DNA from: Massilia soli
GTDB lineage: Bacteria > Pseudomonadota > Gammaproteobacteria > Burkholderiales > Burkholderiaceae_D
Length of the DNA stretch: 64,000 nt
Direction of reading: 5' to 3'
NCBI RefSeq assembly: GCF_016809835.1
Contig: NZ_JAFBIL020000002.1
Coordinates: 186,001-250,000, forward strand
Shown: one piece after another, positions 21,452-30,136 of the stretch
How positions within the stretch are numbered: the first letter of the stretch is position 1
How the letters are laid out: every line of letters begins with the position of its first letter
Position numbers and translations under genes: made by a program
Notes under the pieces: model-generated
Database searches by the model: none
What the model saw: the letters and a program-made list of their open reading frames with translations, nothing else
What the model was told of the DNA's origin: nothing

Positions 21452-23416
21452 ATGAACAATGCAAAGTCCCTGCGGGCCGTCCCCGCGCTCCTGCTTGCTA
21501 TGCTTCTGGCAGCCTGTGGCGGCGGAGGCGGCAGTCCCGGCGCCGCCCCTGCACCCGCGCCGGCACCGCTTCCCGCGCCCGTCCCGGTACCGGCGCCGCC
21601 GGCATCCTGCGTGACCCAGGTCGTGGCCGACACAACAGTACAAGCCGGCAAGACCGCAGCCGCCAGCGTCCTGGCCTGCGGAAGTGGCCTCATGGGCGAC
21701 GTCAGCTGGACCCAGGTCAGCGGCCCGGCGATCACGATGCTGTCTGCGCAAAGCCCGACGGTGTCGTTCGACGCGGCCGGTCCCGGCGTTGTCAAACTGC
21801 GCGCCGATGTGCGCCTGGCCAGCGGCGCCACCGAATCGCCCACGGTTGACATCACCGTCGAGCCGCGTGGCGCCGGCAGTTTTGTGACCGTGCGTAGCGA
21901 TCATTCGGTACGGCCGGGAACCGACACGTCGGTGCGTGCCTGGCCAACCCTGGCCGCGGGCGAGAACCTGACGCGCATCGTCTGGACCCAGGTGTCCGGC
22001 CCGACGGTGGAGATGAACACCAGCGACGAGCGGGTGCTGATGTTCCGTGCGCCGACGGTGGCGTCCGACACCGCGCTCAAGTTCCGCGCAACCATGACTA
22101 CCAGCCTCGGCCGGCAGGATGCCGACGATGTGATCATCGCGGTCGAACGCCAGACGCTGGCCAAGGATTCCCTGCTGGACATGACCCAGCGCGTCCACCC
22201 CTACCGCAGCGCCGCGCGCTATGCCGGCGTGCTCAAGCAGTGCACCTACGATGTCGCGCTGTACTACACCGACTCGGTGCGCAACAACTTCTGCAAGGCA
22301 TCCACCTTGCCGCTGCTGCAGGAAGAAGTTGGCCCGGGCGCGGTACCGACCGTGGCGCAGGTGATGGGCCGGGTACTGGTGTCGCACGATTTCCTCGGCG
22401 CCAATTTCGAACAGTTCCTGCTGACGCAAGACCCGCATGGCGACTTCCGCCGCATGCTGGCCGGCACCACCGCAATCGTGCTCGGCTCGCATGTCAGGCC
22501 GAGCTTCTACATGTCGGCGACCGGCGCCATTTACCTCGACGCCAACAACCTGTGGCTGACGGCCGAGCAGCGCGACGTGGTGACGGAAGTGCCGGATTAC
22601 CGGCTCGCCTTCGACGACGAACTGAACTTCAGCTCGTTCGGCCGCCAGGTCCGGGGCAACGACTATGCGCGCCGCGCTCTGCCGTCCACCGAGCGCATGA
22701 CCCGTTCGGTGGACGAGCTGTTGACCGGACTGGGCCGTCTGCTGTACCACGAGCTGGCGCACGCGGCCGACTTCTTCACGCCGGCCCAGCGCACGCTCGA
22801 CCCATCGCTGTCGATCTGGGGCAACGTGGTCGGCCGCATCAGCGGGGGCACGCTGGTGTCCGACGCGCTGTCCACCCGCTATCCGCTGAGCTCGGTGGAA
22901 ATGGCGGGGCTGGGGCAGGTGATGTTCCAGGGTATCAAGGCGACCGAGGTGCAGAAGGCGTACAGCGCCACCGATGTCGGGCGCTTCTTCGGCGCCGACC
23001 TGGCCAACGACGAGTATGCGTATTCGACCCCGCGCGAAGACCTGGCGATGCTCTTTGAAGAGTTCATGATGGTCTATCGCCATGGCATCCGGTATGACAT
23101 CGCGTTCACCAATGCGCTCCGGGACGGCATGCCGAGCAGCCAGGTACTGGTGGCGTGGGGGCAGCGCGGACGCATTGCCGAGGCGGCCATCAAGCCGCGC
23201 ATCAAACTGGTGCTGGCCCAAGTCGCGCCGTGGATCGACCCGGCCGTGGTCGACACCTTGCCGGCGGCGCAACTGATGCGCGTGGGGCAGACCTGGGATG
23301 CCAACCTGGTGTTGGGTGGAAGCTCGGGCTTGTCGGGGATCTCGGCGAGCAAGATCGTGTCGAAGCAGGAAGCGGCGCAACGCCTGCGTGAGGATGCGCG
23401 CAAGCCGCGCGACTGA
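21452..23416 (+). CDS. Lipoprotein with HELAH zinc-peptidase motif
   Basis: A 654-residue lipoprotein: the signal sequence ends in LLAAC with the lipidated Cys at 22, followed by a Gly run and a Pro/Ala linker to about residue 50. Two Ig/PKD-like beta domains follow (about 50-235), each with an I/V-W-TQVSGP motif. The C-terminal half contains HELAH at 433-437, a likely zinc-binding catalytic motif, close to a GLGRLLY helix. The third zinc ligand is not obvious. I do not recognise a named family. It is divergent from the FG-GAP gene. Confidence 0.8.
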   Translation: MNNAKSLRAVPALLLAMLLAACGGGGGSPGAAPAPAPAPLPAPVPVPAPPASCVTQVVADTTVQAGKTAAASVLACGSGLMGDVSWTQVSGPAITMLSAQSPTVSFDAAGPGVVKLRADVRLASGATESPTVDITVEPRGAGSFVTVRSDHSVRPGTDTSVRAWPTLAAGENLTRIVWTQVSGPTVEMNTSDERVLMFRAPTVASDTALKFRATMTTSLGRQDADDVIIAVERQTLAKDSLLDMTQRVHPYRSAARYAGVLKQCTYDVALYYTDSVRNNFCKASTLPLLQEEVGPGAVPTVAQVMGRVLVSHDFLGANFEQFLLTQDPHGDFRRMLAGTTAIVLGSHVRPSFYMSATGAIYLDANNLWLTAEQRDVVTEVPDYRLAFDDELNFSSFGRQVRGNDYARRALPSTERMTRSVDELLTGLGRLLYHELAHAADFFTPAQRTLDPSLSIWGNVVGRISGGTLVSDALSTRYPLSSVEMAGLGQVMFQGIKATEVQKAYSATDVGRFFGADLANDEYAYSTPREDLAMLFEEFMMVYRHGIRYDIAFTNALRDGMPSSQVLVAWGQRGRIAEAAIKPRIKLVLAQVAPWIDPAVVDTLPAAQLMRVGQTWDANLVLGGSSGLSGISASKIVSKQEAAQRLREDARKPRD

Positions 23417-23520
23417 CGATCCGCATGCGGTTAGCATGAGATAAAGTCGGTAATATTGCCTTCTCGACAATTCATCGCGCCCGGGTTACGCTGGCCTTTT
23501 TCGTCAGGATAAGGCCGCAC

Positions 23521-24945
23521 ATGACCATGCTTAACCGGGTGCTCAGCGCCGCATTGTTGTCCATTATCGCGGGTGCGGCCCATGGCGCCGGCTTCGCGCC
23601 GTGTCCGGACGCGGCCACCCGGCCCGAGCTGAACGGCAGCCTGTGCGCCACCGAGCGGGTGCCGGGCGACCCGGCGGGCGCCTCGGGCGGGCCGGCGGCC
23701 GATATCGCGTTGTTCATCCGAAAGTTCCCGGCGATGGGGGCGTCGCGCGGCCAGGCTTGGCTGATCGCCGGCGGTCCAGGCGAGTCAGGGGCGTCGTTCT
23801 ACGGCCTGTTGCCGAAGCTGCGCGAGAGCTTTCCCGGCTTCAACCTCATCGTGCCCGACCATCGCGGCACCGGTTTATCGACCCGCATGTGTCCGGATGA
23901 GGAGGCGGCCGGTTCGACGGGCGGCGCCAGCCTGGACGGGGCGGAGTGGGGCACCTGCTTCGCCAGCCTCAACGCCAACCCCGCATACGCACGCCAGTTC
24001 TCTCAGACCAACGCCGCGCATGACCTGAAGCTGTTGCTGGAGCGCCTACCGGCCAGAGGAAAAACCTATGTCTACGGCGTATCGTACGGCACCCAGCTGG
24101 TGCTGCGCACGGTCGCGCTGGGCGCGGCGAACATCGATGGCGTGGTGCTCGATTCGCTGGTGTCGCTGCAGGACGACGACAAGGCTGACCTGAGCCGGCG
24201 CTCGCTGGTGGCCGATGCGGTGGGGCGCCAGATACTGGCCGGCTGCGACGCCAGCGCGCGCTGCAGCGCCCGCATGGGCGCACCGGTGGAGACCATCTAT
24301 CGCGCGCTGCTGGCGCGCGCCGACAAGGATCCGGCCTTGCTGGCCGCAGTCCCCGGCGGCAACCTGAAACGCTTCTTCGGCAGCCTGCTCGACGTGCCTA
24401 CGGCGGCCTCGCAGATTCCAGCCATGATCAAGGACTTAAACGAAGGCAGGGCCGATACGGTGAAGGCGGTGCTGGCCGACGTGGAGCGGCAGATGGCGCC
24501 CTTGGGCGGGTTCCCGCAAACGCCGCCGTCGATACCGCTGGTGATCGTCATCAGCGGTGCGGAAAACAACCTTCAACCGGGCCGGACAGTGGAGGAAGTG
24601 CGCAAGGAAGAGGCCGGCTTACTGTTCACCAGCAGCCTGCCTGGCGATCTGGTCGGCGCGCCGCTGCCGCTGTACGCGCGCGACGCCTGGTTTGCCCGTC
24701 TCCCTGAGAAGCTGCCGCCGACCTTGGTGATTCACGGCGACCGCGACGGCAAGACGCCGCACGACGCCGCTGTGCGCCACATCGCGGCCCTGCGCAAGGC
24801 GGGGCCGGTGCAGCTGCATACGGCCAGGGAAGGCGGGCATTTCGTGCTGTGGTCGGACAACAGCTGCGCTCGCCACACGGTGGCGAAGTTCGTGCTCGGT
24901 AGCCAGCTGAAAACCGGCTGTGTGAGCGTTGCCTCAAGCCACTAA
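23521..24945 (+). CDS. Secreted alpha/beta hydrolase, tripeptidyl aminopeptidase-like
   Basis: A 474-residue exported hydrolase with a signal peptide (1-21, cleavage after GAAHG or nearby). The alpha/beta-hydrolase triad is visible: GVSYG places the nucleophile Ser at 188, VIHGDRDGKTP gives the Asp, and REGGHFVLW gives the His. The oxyanion region is IAGGPGESG, and the C-terminus resembles the TAP-like domain of tripeptidyl and prolyl aminopeptidases. It likely releases short N-terminal peptides in the periplasm or outside the cell. An AAGG site is present. Confidence 0.88.
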   Translation: MTMLNRVLSAALLSIIAGAAHGAGFAPCPDAATRPELNGSLCATERVPGDPAGASGGPAADIALFIRKFPAMGASRGQAWLIAGGPGESGASFYGLLPKLRESFPGFNLIVPDHRGTGLSTRMCPDEEAAGSTGGASLDGAEWGTCFASLNANPAYARQFSQTNAAHDLKLLLERLPARGKTYVYGVSYGTQLVLRTVALGAANIDGVVLDSLVSLQDDDKADLSRRSLVADAVGRQILAGCDASARCSARMGAPVETIYRALLARADKDPALLAAVPGGNLKRFFGSLLDVPTAASQIPAMIKDLNEGRADTVKAVLADVERQMAPLGGFPQTPPSIPLVIVISGAENNLQPGRTVEEVRKEEAGLLFTSSLPGDLVGAPLPLYARDAWFARLPEKLPPTLVIHGDRDGKTPHDAAVRHIAALRKAGPVQLHTAREGGHFVLWSDNSCARHTVAKFVLGSQLKTGCVSVASSH

Positions 24946-24960
24946 GGTTGACGGCTTTGG

Positions 24961-25422
24961 TCAGCCGTAGGCGCCGCCGGTGTAGAGCAAATCGAACACC
25001 CGCGCGATGGTGCCGATCAGGGTGACCGACCCGATGATCATGGTGGTTACCAGCAGCACCGCCAGGATCCAGCGCGACGACGAGGCCTGGCCCGAGCCGG
25101 GGTTGTATTGCGCGTCGAATTTTTCGTCGGCGCTCACGCCCAGCACCAGCGCCTCGATGAAGGCGACGATATACGAGATGGTGATCGGCAGCAGCTTGAA
25201 GAAGCCGTCGGCCTCGGGCGCCAGGCCGTACACCATGCCGGCTATCGGCAGGCTGCACAGGTGCATCAGCCCGAGCTTGTCGAACGTGCCGCGCAGATAG
25301 AAGCGGTGGACACCCAGGCCGCCGAGGATCAGCGCGAGAAAGGTGGCGAAGGTCTTGTTCTTGTGCGGCGTGGACATGGACTGTGCATTCTTGAAAACAG
25401 GAAAGGTGAAAGTATCGGTCAT
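24961..25422 (-). CDS. TM2 domain-containing membrane protein
   Basis: A 153-residue membrane protein. The TM2 domain signature is visible: NKTFATFLALILGGLGVHRFYLRG, a short loop, then a second segment including LPIAGMVYGL. Two further hydrophobic segments follow (about 84-105 and 118-140). TM2 proteins are of unknown function in bacteria. It is convergent with the hydrolase gene (15-base gap) and divergent from the rpsP operon. The start at 25422 has no strong binding site, and an in-frame ATG at 25377 is possible. Confidence 0.85.
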   Translation of the reverse strand: MTDTFTFPVFKNAQSMSTPHKNKTFATFLALILGGLGVHRFYLRGTFDKLGLMHLCSLPIAGMVYGLAPEADGFFKLLPITISYIVAFIEALVLGVSADEKFDAQYNPGSGQASSSRWILAVLLVTTMIIGSVTLIGTIARVFDLLYTGGAYG

Positions 25423-25561
25423 ATTTCACTTGCTTGCCAGCAGCGCATCCCCGAAGAAGCGGCAGCAACGCGGTGCAGTCTGACGGTACAGGTGGCGGTG
25501 AAGGCCAAAATCAGGGATAATGCTCAATTGGCCCGAACTGCGCGCCTGTTGTCATTAACGC

Positions 25562-25591
25562 TTGCTGCTGTGCGGCATTGCGCGCTATAAT
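25562..25591 (+). promoter_or_regulatory. Promoter of the rpsP-rimM-trmD-rplS operon
   Basis: TTGCTG (25562-25567) and a perfect TATAAT (25586-25591), 18 bases apart, lie about 40 bases upstream of rpsP. Confidence 0.6.
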
Positions 25592-25631
25592 TGTCGGCTT
25601 TTTCCGCCCAGCACAACTTTTTGGAATTATT

Positions 25632-25877
25632 ATGGTCGTTATTCGTTTAGCTCGTGGAGGCGCCAAGAAGCGCCCGTTCTTCAACATCGTTGCAACGGAC
25701 TCGCGCAATCGTCGCGATGGTCGCTTCATCGAGCGTATCGGTTTCTACAACCCGATGGCGTCGGGTCAGGAAGTTGGCCTGCGCATCACCGCAGACCGCC
25801 TGGCTTACTGGCAAGGCGTTGGCGCACAACTGTCGCCAACCGTTGCTCGCCTGGTTGCTAACCAGCCTGCAGCTTAA
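25632..25877 (+). CDS. rpsP: 30S ribosomal protein S16
   Basis: A small ribosomal subunit protein that helps assemble the 30S body. It is 81 residues and starts [17 protein letters not shown], the standard bacterial S16 N-terminus, then [15 protein letters not shown]. The ATG at 25632 is chosen by this match; the frame is open further upstream but that part is not conserved. It is the first gene of a classical operon with rimM, trmD and rplS. Confidence 0.98.
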   Translation: MVVIRLARGGAKKRPFFNIVATDSRNRRDGRFIERIGFYNPMASGQEVGLRITADRLAYWQGVGAQLSPTVARLVANQPAA

Positions 25878-25889
25878 GTCGTTCCTGTT

Positions 25890-26441
25890 TTGAGCAGTTC
25901 GGCAGCACCCGGGGTGCAAGTCCCCGACGACCTGACCCAGGTCGGCTACGTCTCCGGCGCCTTTGGCGTCACCGGTTCGATTCGGGTCACCCCGTTCTCC
26001 GAAGATGCGGATGCGCTGCTGAACATCAAAACCTGGTGGGTGGATAAGCCCAGCCTGCGGACCGTCGAGGTACGGACCGCGAAAATACACGGCGGCGACG
26101 TCGTGGCCCAGTTGGTCGGAACCATCGGGCGGGATGCTGCGGAGGCGCTCAAGGGCGCAGCTGTTTTGGTCTCGCGCGCTGAGTTTCCCGAACTGCCGGC
26201 CGATGAATTCTACTGGACTGACCTGATCGGTCTTGATGTCGTTAACCTGCAGGGTGAACACCTCGGCACGGTGAGCGACCTGATGCACAACGGCGCGCAG
26301 TCGATTCTGCGCGTGGCGCCGGTTTCCACCGACGCCGCTGACAAGGCGCCTGAGCGCCTGATTCCGTTTGTGGACCACTTCGTCAAGACAGTCGACCAGC
26401 AAGCCAAAAAAATTACTGTTGACTGGGGCCTGGATTATTAA
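25890..26441 (+). CDS. rimM: Ribosome maturation factor RimM
   Basis: A 30S assembly factor that binds S19 and helps process the 16S rRNA 3' domain. The N-terminal RimM domain has VGYVSGAFGVTGSIRV, and the C-terminal PRC-barrel domain has LIPFVDHFVKTVDQ, ending KITVDWGLDY, typical of the family. It is 183 residues. The likely start is a TTG at 25890; a GTG at 25914 is possible. It lies 12 bases after rpsP and 23 bases before trmD. Confidence 0.95.
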   Translation: MSSSAAPGVQVPDDLTQVGYVSGAFGVTGSIRVTPFSEDADALLNIKTWWVDKPSLRTVEVRTAKIHGGDVVAQLVGTIGRDAAEALKGAAVLVSRAEFPELPADEFYWTDLIGLDVVNLQGEHLGTVSDLMHNGAQSILRVAPVSTDAADKAPERLIPFVDHFVKTVDQQAKKITVDWGLDY

Positions 26442-26464
26442 GGCCCGGTTGAAGCGGGCGCCAG

Positions 26465-27226
26465 ATGCAGTTTGATGTCGTGAGCTTGTTTCCCGAGATG
26501 TTTGCCGCGTTGACGCAGTCGGGTGTGACCCGGCGCGGACACGAGCAGCAGCGCTGGGGCCTGACGATCTGGAATCCGCGCGATTTCACGAGCGACCGGC
26601 ACCGCACCGTCGATGACCGTCCCTATGGTGGCGGTCCCGGCATGGTAATGCTGGCCAAACCCCTGGAAGCGGCGATCGCGGCGGCAAAGCAGCGCCAGGC
26701 CGAGCTGGGATTGCCCGCCCCGCGGGTGGTGTTCCTGTCGCCGCAAGGCAAGCAGCTGACCCATGAAAAGGTCATGCAGTTGAAGGACGAAGCGGGACTG
26801 GTCTTGCTGTGCGGCCGCTACGAAGGGGTTGACCAGCGACTGCTCGACCGTTGCGTCGACGAGGAAATCAGCCTCGGTGACTTCGTGCTGTCGGGCGGCG
26901 AACTACCGGCGATGGTGCTGATGGATGCGGTAGTGCGTCAATTACCCGGTGTGCTGGGTGACGATGCCTCGGCGATCGAAGACAGTTTCGTCAACGGACT
27001 GCTCGATTCGCCCCATTACACGCGGCCCGAGTCGTACGAAGGCGCCGAGGTGCCGCCTGTTTTAATGGGCGGCAACCACGCGGAGATAGTCAAATGGCGC
27101 CGCCAGCGCATGCTGGAAGCCACACTGAACAAGCGGCCTGATCTGCTTGGCAAGGCGCGCGACGCCGGCCTGCTGACCAAAGCCGATGAGAAGTTTTTGG
27201 CGGGTTTAGAAAAACCCGTGTTGTAG
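26465..27226 (+). CDS. trmD: tRNA (guanine-N1)-methyltransferase
   Basis: Methylates G37 at N1 in tRNAs that read codons starting with C, using S-adenosylmethionine, and prevents +1 frameshifting. It is 253 residues. It has the trefoil-knot SPOUT motifs: [13 protein letters not shown], the catalytic-loop [10 protein letters not shown] and the [17 protein letters not shown] segment. The 3' end contains a CGGGTTT/AAACCCG palindrome just before the stop. It is third in the rpsP operon; 132 bases separate it from rplS. Confidence 0.97.
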   Translation: MQFDVVSLFPEMFAALTQSGVTRRGHEQQRWGLTIWNPRDFTSDRHRTVDDRPYGGGPGMVMLAKPLEAAIAAAKQRQAELGLPAPRVVFLSPQGKQLTHEKVMQLKDEAGLVLLCGRYEGVDQRLLDRCVDEEISLGDFVLSGGELPAMVLMDAVVRQLPGVLGDDASAIEDSFVNGLLDSPHYTRPESYEGAEVPPVLMGGNHAEIVKWRRQRMLEATLNKRPDLLGKARDAGLLTKADEKFLAGLEKPVL

Positions 27227-27233
27227 CAGCACC

Positions 27234-27327
27234 AAACTGTGTGCATGTTGCCCACAGTTTAAACCCCATCCTCTACTGGGCCGACCGGAACAGAATGTTG
27301 CAGGACATTTATACCCGTTCCGGCCAG
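27234..27327 (+). promoter_or_regulatory. Structured trmD-rplS intercistronic leader
   Basis: Two stem-loops occupy the 132-base gap before rplS. The first pairs AAACTGTG (27234-27241) with CACAGTTT (27253-27260). The second pairs CTGG (27276-27279) and CCGGAAC (27285-27291) with GTTCCGG (27317-27323) and CCAG (27324-27327), with a 5-base bulge and an inner AATGT/ACATT stem. Neither is followed by a T tract. They may protect or regulate the rplS portion of the mRNA. Confidence 0.45.
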
Positions 27328-27358
27328 TGCCAGCACGATGGTTATTGGAGTTATAAAA

Positions 27359-27742
27359 ATGAACTTGATTCAACAACTTGAGCAAGAAGAAATTGCCCGT
27401 ATCGGCAAAACTATTCCTGACTTCGCACCAGGCGATACCGTCATCGTCAACGTCAACGTCGTCGAAGGCACCCGCAAGCGCGCCCAGGCATACGAAGGCG
27501 TCGTGATCTCCCGTCGTAACCGTGGCCTGAACTCGAACTTCATCGTTCGCAAGATCTCGTCCGGCGAAGGCGTCGAGCGTACGTTCCAGCTGTATTCCCC
27601 GCTGATCGCTTCGATCGAAGTCAAGCGTCGTGGTGATGTTCGCCGCGCCAAGCTGTACTACCTGCGTGAGCGTTCGGGTAAATCGGCACGTATCAAAGAG
27701 AAACTGCCAAACCGTCGCGCTAGCGCCGCTGCTGCTAAGTAA
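27359..27742 (+). CDS. rplS: 50S ribosomal protein L19
   Basis: Large-subunit protein at the 30S-50S interface. It is 127 residues and starts [16 protein letters not shown], then [20 protein letters not shown] and [15 protein letters not shown], with the usual basic C-terminal [20 protein letters not shown]-like run. The ATG at 27359 follows TTGGAG at a good distance. It is last in the rpsP operon, followed by a strong intrinsic terminator. Confidence 0.98.
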   Translation: MNLIQQLEQEEIARIGKTIPDFAPGDTVIVNVNVVEGTRKRAQAYEGVVISRRNRGLNSNFIVRKISSGEGVERTFQLYSPLIASIEVKRRGDVRRAKLYYLRERSGKSARIKEKLPNRRASAAAAK

Positions 27743-27762
27743 TATCGGCCGCTGCACTAGAG

Positions 27763-27793
27763 AAAAGGCATCCCTCACAGGATGCCTTTTTTT
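27763..27793 (+). terminator. Intrinsic terminator after rplS
   Basis: A perfect 11-bp stem (AAAAGGCATCC at 27763-27773 with GGATGCCTTTT at 27780-27790) closes a CTCACA loop, followed by a T tract. It ends the rpsP operon. Confidence 0.9.
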
Positions 27794-27809
27794 CATCTAT
27801 AGTCCCGAA

Positions 27810-28478
27810 ATGCCATTGTCTAAATTTTCCTTCGATCCTGAATCGCTGCCGGTCGACGCCATCGCCGGCGAAGCCGCGCTGGGCCAGGAGCGCATGCTGG
27901 AGGACTGGCTGCGCCAGCGCTTCGCCGCGCCGCCCGACTGGATGCCGGAGCCCGCCGACGAGTCGCTCGCGACGGTGCGCATGGTGGCCGCGTCGGTGCT
28001 GGTGCCGCTGGTGCAGCGCCCCGAGGGCCTGCACCTGCTGCTGACGCGCCGCACCGACCACCTGACCGCGCATGCCGGCCAGATCAGCTTCCCGGGCGGC
28101 CGCGCCGAGCCGGAAGACGCCTCGGCCATCGACACCGCGCTGCGCGAAACCGAAGAAGAGATTGGCCTGGCGCGCAGCCACATCGATGTCATCGGCCTGC
28201 TGCCCGATTACGTCACCAGCAGCGGCTACCGGGTCACGCCGGTCGTCGGGCTGGTGCATCCGCCGTTCGAGCTCACGCTTGACCCGAACGAAGTGGCCGC
28301 CGCGTTCGAAGTGCCGCTCGCATTTTTGATGGACGGCATGAACCACCAGCGCCTGTCGGTCGAATTGCCGCAAGGGGCAGGGCGGCGCCACTTCTACGCG
28401 ATTCCCTACGGCCCCCACTTCATCTGGGGCGCCACTGCCGGCATGCTGCGCAACCTGTTCCACCTGCTGCGCGCTTAA
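27810..28478 (+). CDS. nudL: NUDIX CoA pyrophosphatase
   Basis: A Nudix hydrolase of the CoA/acyl-CoA pyrophosphatase (YeaB/NudL) type, which splits CoA into phosphopantetheine and adenosine 3',5'-bisphosphate. The family-specific LLTRRTDHLTAHAGQISFPG leads into the Nudix box GGRAEPEDASAIDTALRETE then EEIGL, which carries the metal-binding glutamates. It is 222 residues from the ATG at 27810, just after the rplS terminator. The function call rests on these motifs. Confidence 0.9.
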   Translation: MPLSKFSFDPESLPVDAIAGEAALGQERMLEDWLRQRFAAPPDWMPEPADESLATVRMVAASVLVPLVQRPEGLHLLLTRRTDHLTAHAGQISFPGGRAEPEDASAIDTALRETEEEIGLARSHIDVIGLLPDYVTSSGYRVTPVVGLVHPPFELTLDPNEVAAAFEVPLAFLMDGMNHQRLSVELPQGAGRRHFYAIPYGPHFIWGATAGMLRNLFHLLRA

Positions 28479-28562
28479 ATCGGCAATAAGTTTGATTCCG
28501 GCACTGCTCTGCGCTATCGTAGCGGGCATTGCTGTATTGCTTCATACCAAAAAGGACGTTTG

Positions 28563-29522
28563 ATGACATTTCTCTCCATTCTTTGCGCGCTCCTGATCGA
28601 GCAATTGAAGCCTTTGCGCGCAGATAATATGATTTACGCAGAGATCAAAAGCTTCGCAATGCGCATCGAACGGTGGTTCAACGCGGGCGACGCCAGCCAT
28701 GGCCGCCTCGGCTGGATCCTGATGATGGCCGCGCTGATGGTGCCGACGGCCGCCATCTACTGGGCCCTGATGCACTACGACCTGATCTTTGCCGCGTTCG
28801 CCTGGAACGTGCTGATCGTCTACCTGACCCTCGGTTTCCGCCACTACAGCCACTACTTCACCTCGATCCAGCTGGCCCTCAATTCGGGCGACGAAGCCAC
28901 CGCGCGCACCTTGCTGGCCGAATGGGCGCGGGTCGACACGGTTGGCATGGAAACCACCGAAATCATCCGCATTTCGGTCGAGAAATCGCTGATCACCACG
29001 CACCGCAATGTATTTGGCGTGTTCTTTTGGTTCCTGATGCCGCTCGGCCCGGCCGGCGCCGTGATGTACCGGGTGTCGGAATACCTGGCGCGCGCCTGGA
29101 ACGAGCCTGAGCACATGCGCAACGAAGCGTTCGGCCAGTTCGCCGCCAAGGCCTTTTACTGGATCGACTGGGCGCCGGTGCGCCTGACCGCGGTGGCATT
29201 CGCGGTGGTCGGCAACTTCGAGGACGCGATTTACGCCTGGCGCAACTTCGCCCACCGCTGGACCGACGAAGCGCTCGGCATCATCCTGTCGGCCGGCGGC
29301 GGCGCCATGGGCGTGCGCCTGGGCAGCCCGCAGGAGAACGCGGCCAAGCTGCTGCCGCTGGACGCCGCGCTGGTCGACAGCAGCGACAGCGACGGCGACA
29401 TTTTGCCGGGCGAAGAACCCAACCTGCGCGCGCTTCAGAGCACGGTGGGACTGGTCTGGCGGGCCCTGTTATTATGGATGATGTTGCTTTTGCTGGCCTC
29501 CAGCGCAGCCTGGCTGGGCTAA
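28563..29522 (+). CDS. CobD/CbiB family membrane protein
   Basis: A 319-residue integral membrane protein with the CobD/CbiB fold: MTFLSILCALLIEQLKPLR at the start, four to five hydrophobic segments and a conserved LNSGDEATARTLLAEW loop. True CobD makes adenosylcobinamide in cobalamin synthesis. There are no other cob genes here, and the Betaproteobacteria carry this as a stand-alone paralogue, so the cobalamin role is not assured. AAAGGA precedes the ATG. A short hairpin follows the stop. Confidence 0.85.
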   Translation: MTFLSILCALLIEQLKPLRADNMIYAEIKSFAMRIERWFNAGDASHGRLGWILMMAALMVPTAAIYWALMHYDLIFAAFAWNVLIVYLTLGFRHYSHYFTSIQLALNSGDEATARTLLAEWARVDTVGMETTEIIRISVEKSLITTHRNVFGVFFWFLMPLGPAGAVMYRVSEYLARAWNEPEHMRNEAFGQFAAKAFYWIDWAPVRLTAVAFAVVGNFEDAIYAWRNFAHRWTDEALGIILSAGGGAMGVRLGSPQENAAKLLPLDAALVDSSDSDGDILPGEEPNLRALQSTVGLVWRALLLWMMLLLLASSAAWLG

Positions 29523-29535
29523 GGCCGAACGCCGG

Positions 29536-29555
29536 GCAGGGCGTGTGTGCCCTGC
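29536..29555 (+). terminator. Hairpin after the CobD-like gene
   Basis: A perfect 7-bp stem GCAGGGC/GCCCTGC around a GTGTGT loop, just after the stop. The T-run after it is weak. Confidence 0.4.
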
Positions 29556-29594
29556 TTGCGACAGTGAAACTGCGGCATCAACTCTTCTATAAGA

Positions 29595-29600
29595 TATAAT
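29595..29600 (+). promoter_or_regulatory. -10 element before the DUF3579 gene
   Basis: A perfect TATAAT 74 bases upstream of the DUF3579 gene. No clear -35 is visible. Confidence 0.4.
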
Positions 29601-29673
29601 ACTGCCGTTCGGTTCCGAACCCGGCCAGGCGCGCCGGGGATCATCCACGCAGCATTCATGTAGCAGCCGCACT

Positions 29674-30015
29674 ATGGCCGAGTTACCGCTTACCAAGAAA
29701 GAACTTGCTGACGAGTTCTTTATTCTTGGCCTGACCAGTGATGGCAGGCAGTTCCGCCCCAGCGACTGGGCTGAGCGGTTGTGCGGCGTCATGTCCTGTT
29801 TCCAGCCCGAGGGCGGAAAAGGGCGCAATACCCACCTCAAGTATTCCCCCTACGTCTGGCCGACCGTGCTCAACGGTGTAAAGGCAGTCGTGGTCAACAA
29901 TGCGCTGAAGAACCTCGATGCGCTCGCCTACCATTTCGTTGTCAATTTTGCCAAAGACAACGACCTGCAGATCATCGACGCCTGCATCCTTCCCGAGCCC
30001 GGCGAACAGGCCTAA
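29674..30015 (+). CDS. DUF3579 family protein
   Basis: A 113-residue cytoplasmic protein matching DUF3579, widespread in Betaproteobacteria. The signature is FFILGLTSDGRQFRPSDWAER, then a LCGVMSCF segment and SPYVWPTVLNGVKAVVVN. The C-terminus ends in a helical NFAKDNDLQIIDACIL. The function is unknown. It is a single gene between a CobD-like gene and a CBS-domain gene. Confidence 0.88.
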   Translation: MAELPLTKKELADEFFILGLTSDGRQFRPSDWAERLCGVMSCFQPEGGKGRNTHLKYSPYVWPTVLNGVKAVVVNNALKNLDALAYHFVVNFAKDNDLQIIDACILPEPGEQA

Positions 30016-30033
30016 TCGGGCGGCCCCGCCGCT

Positions 30034-30058
30034 TTGAGCCAGATCAAACGAGTTTGAT
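30034..30058 (+). promoter_or_regulatory. FNR/ANR-like box before the CBS-domain gene
   Basis: TTGAG-CCAG-ATCAA (30034-30047) matches the FNR consensus TTGAT-N4-ATCAA at nine of ten fixed positions. An overlapping perfect inverted repeat ATCAAA-CGAG-TTTGAT spans 30043-30058. A TAGCGT at 30069-30074 would be the -10 of a class II promoter with the box near -41.5. This suggests the gene at 30137 is induced when oxygen is low. Confidence 0.6.
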
Positions 30059-30136
30059 GACCCCGCGTTAGCGTAGTCCAGTGCGCGGCCATCGGGGCTG
30101 CGCCTGCATACGCGGTTCGCCGCAGGGGAGCACACC

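Noticed and set aside
28563-29522. Cobalamin biosynthesis role for the CobD/CbiB-like protein
   Set aside because: No other cobalamin gene is in the window; kept only as a family name.
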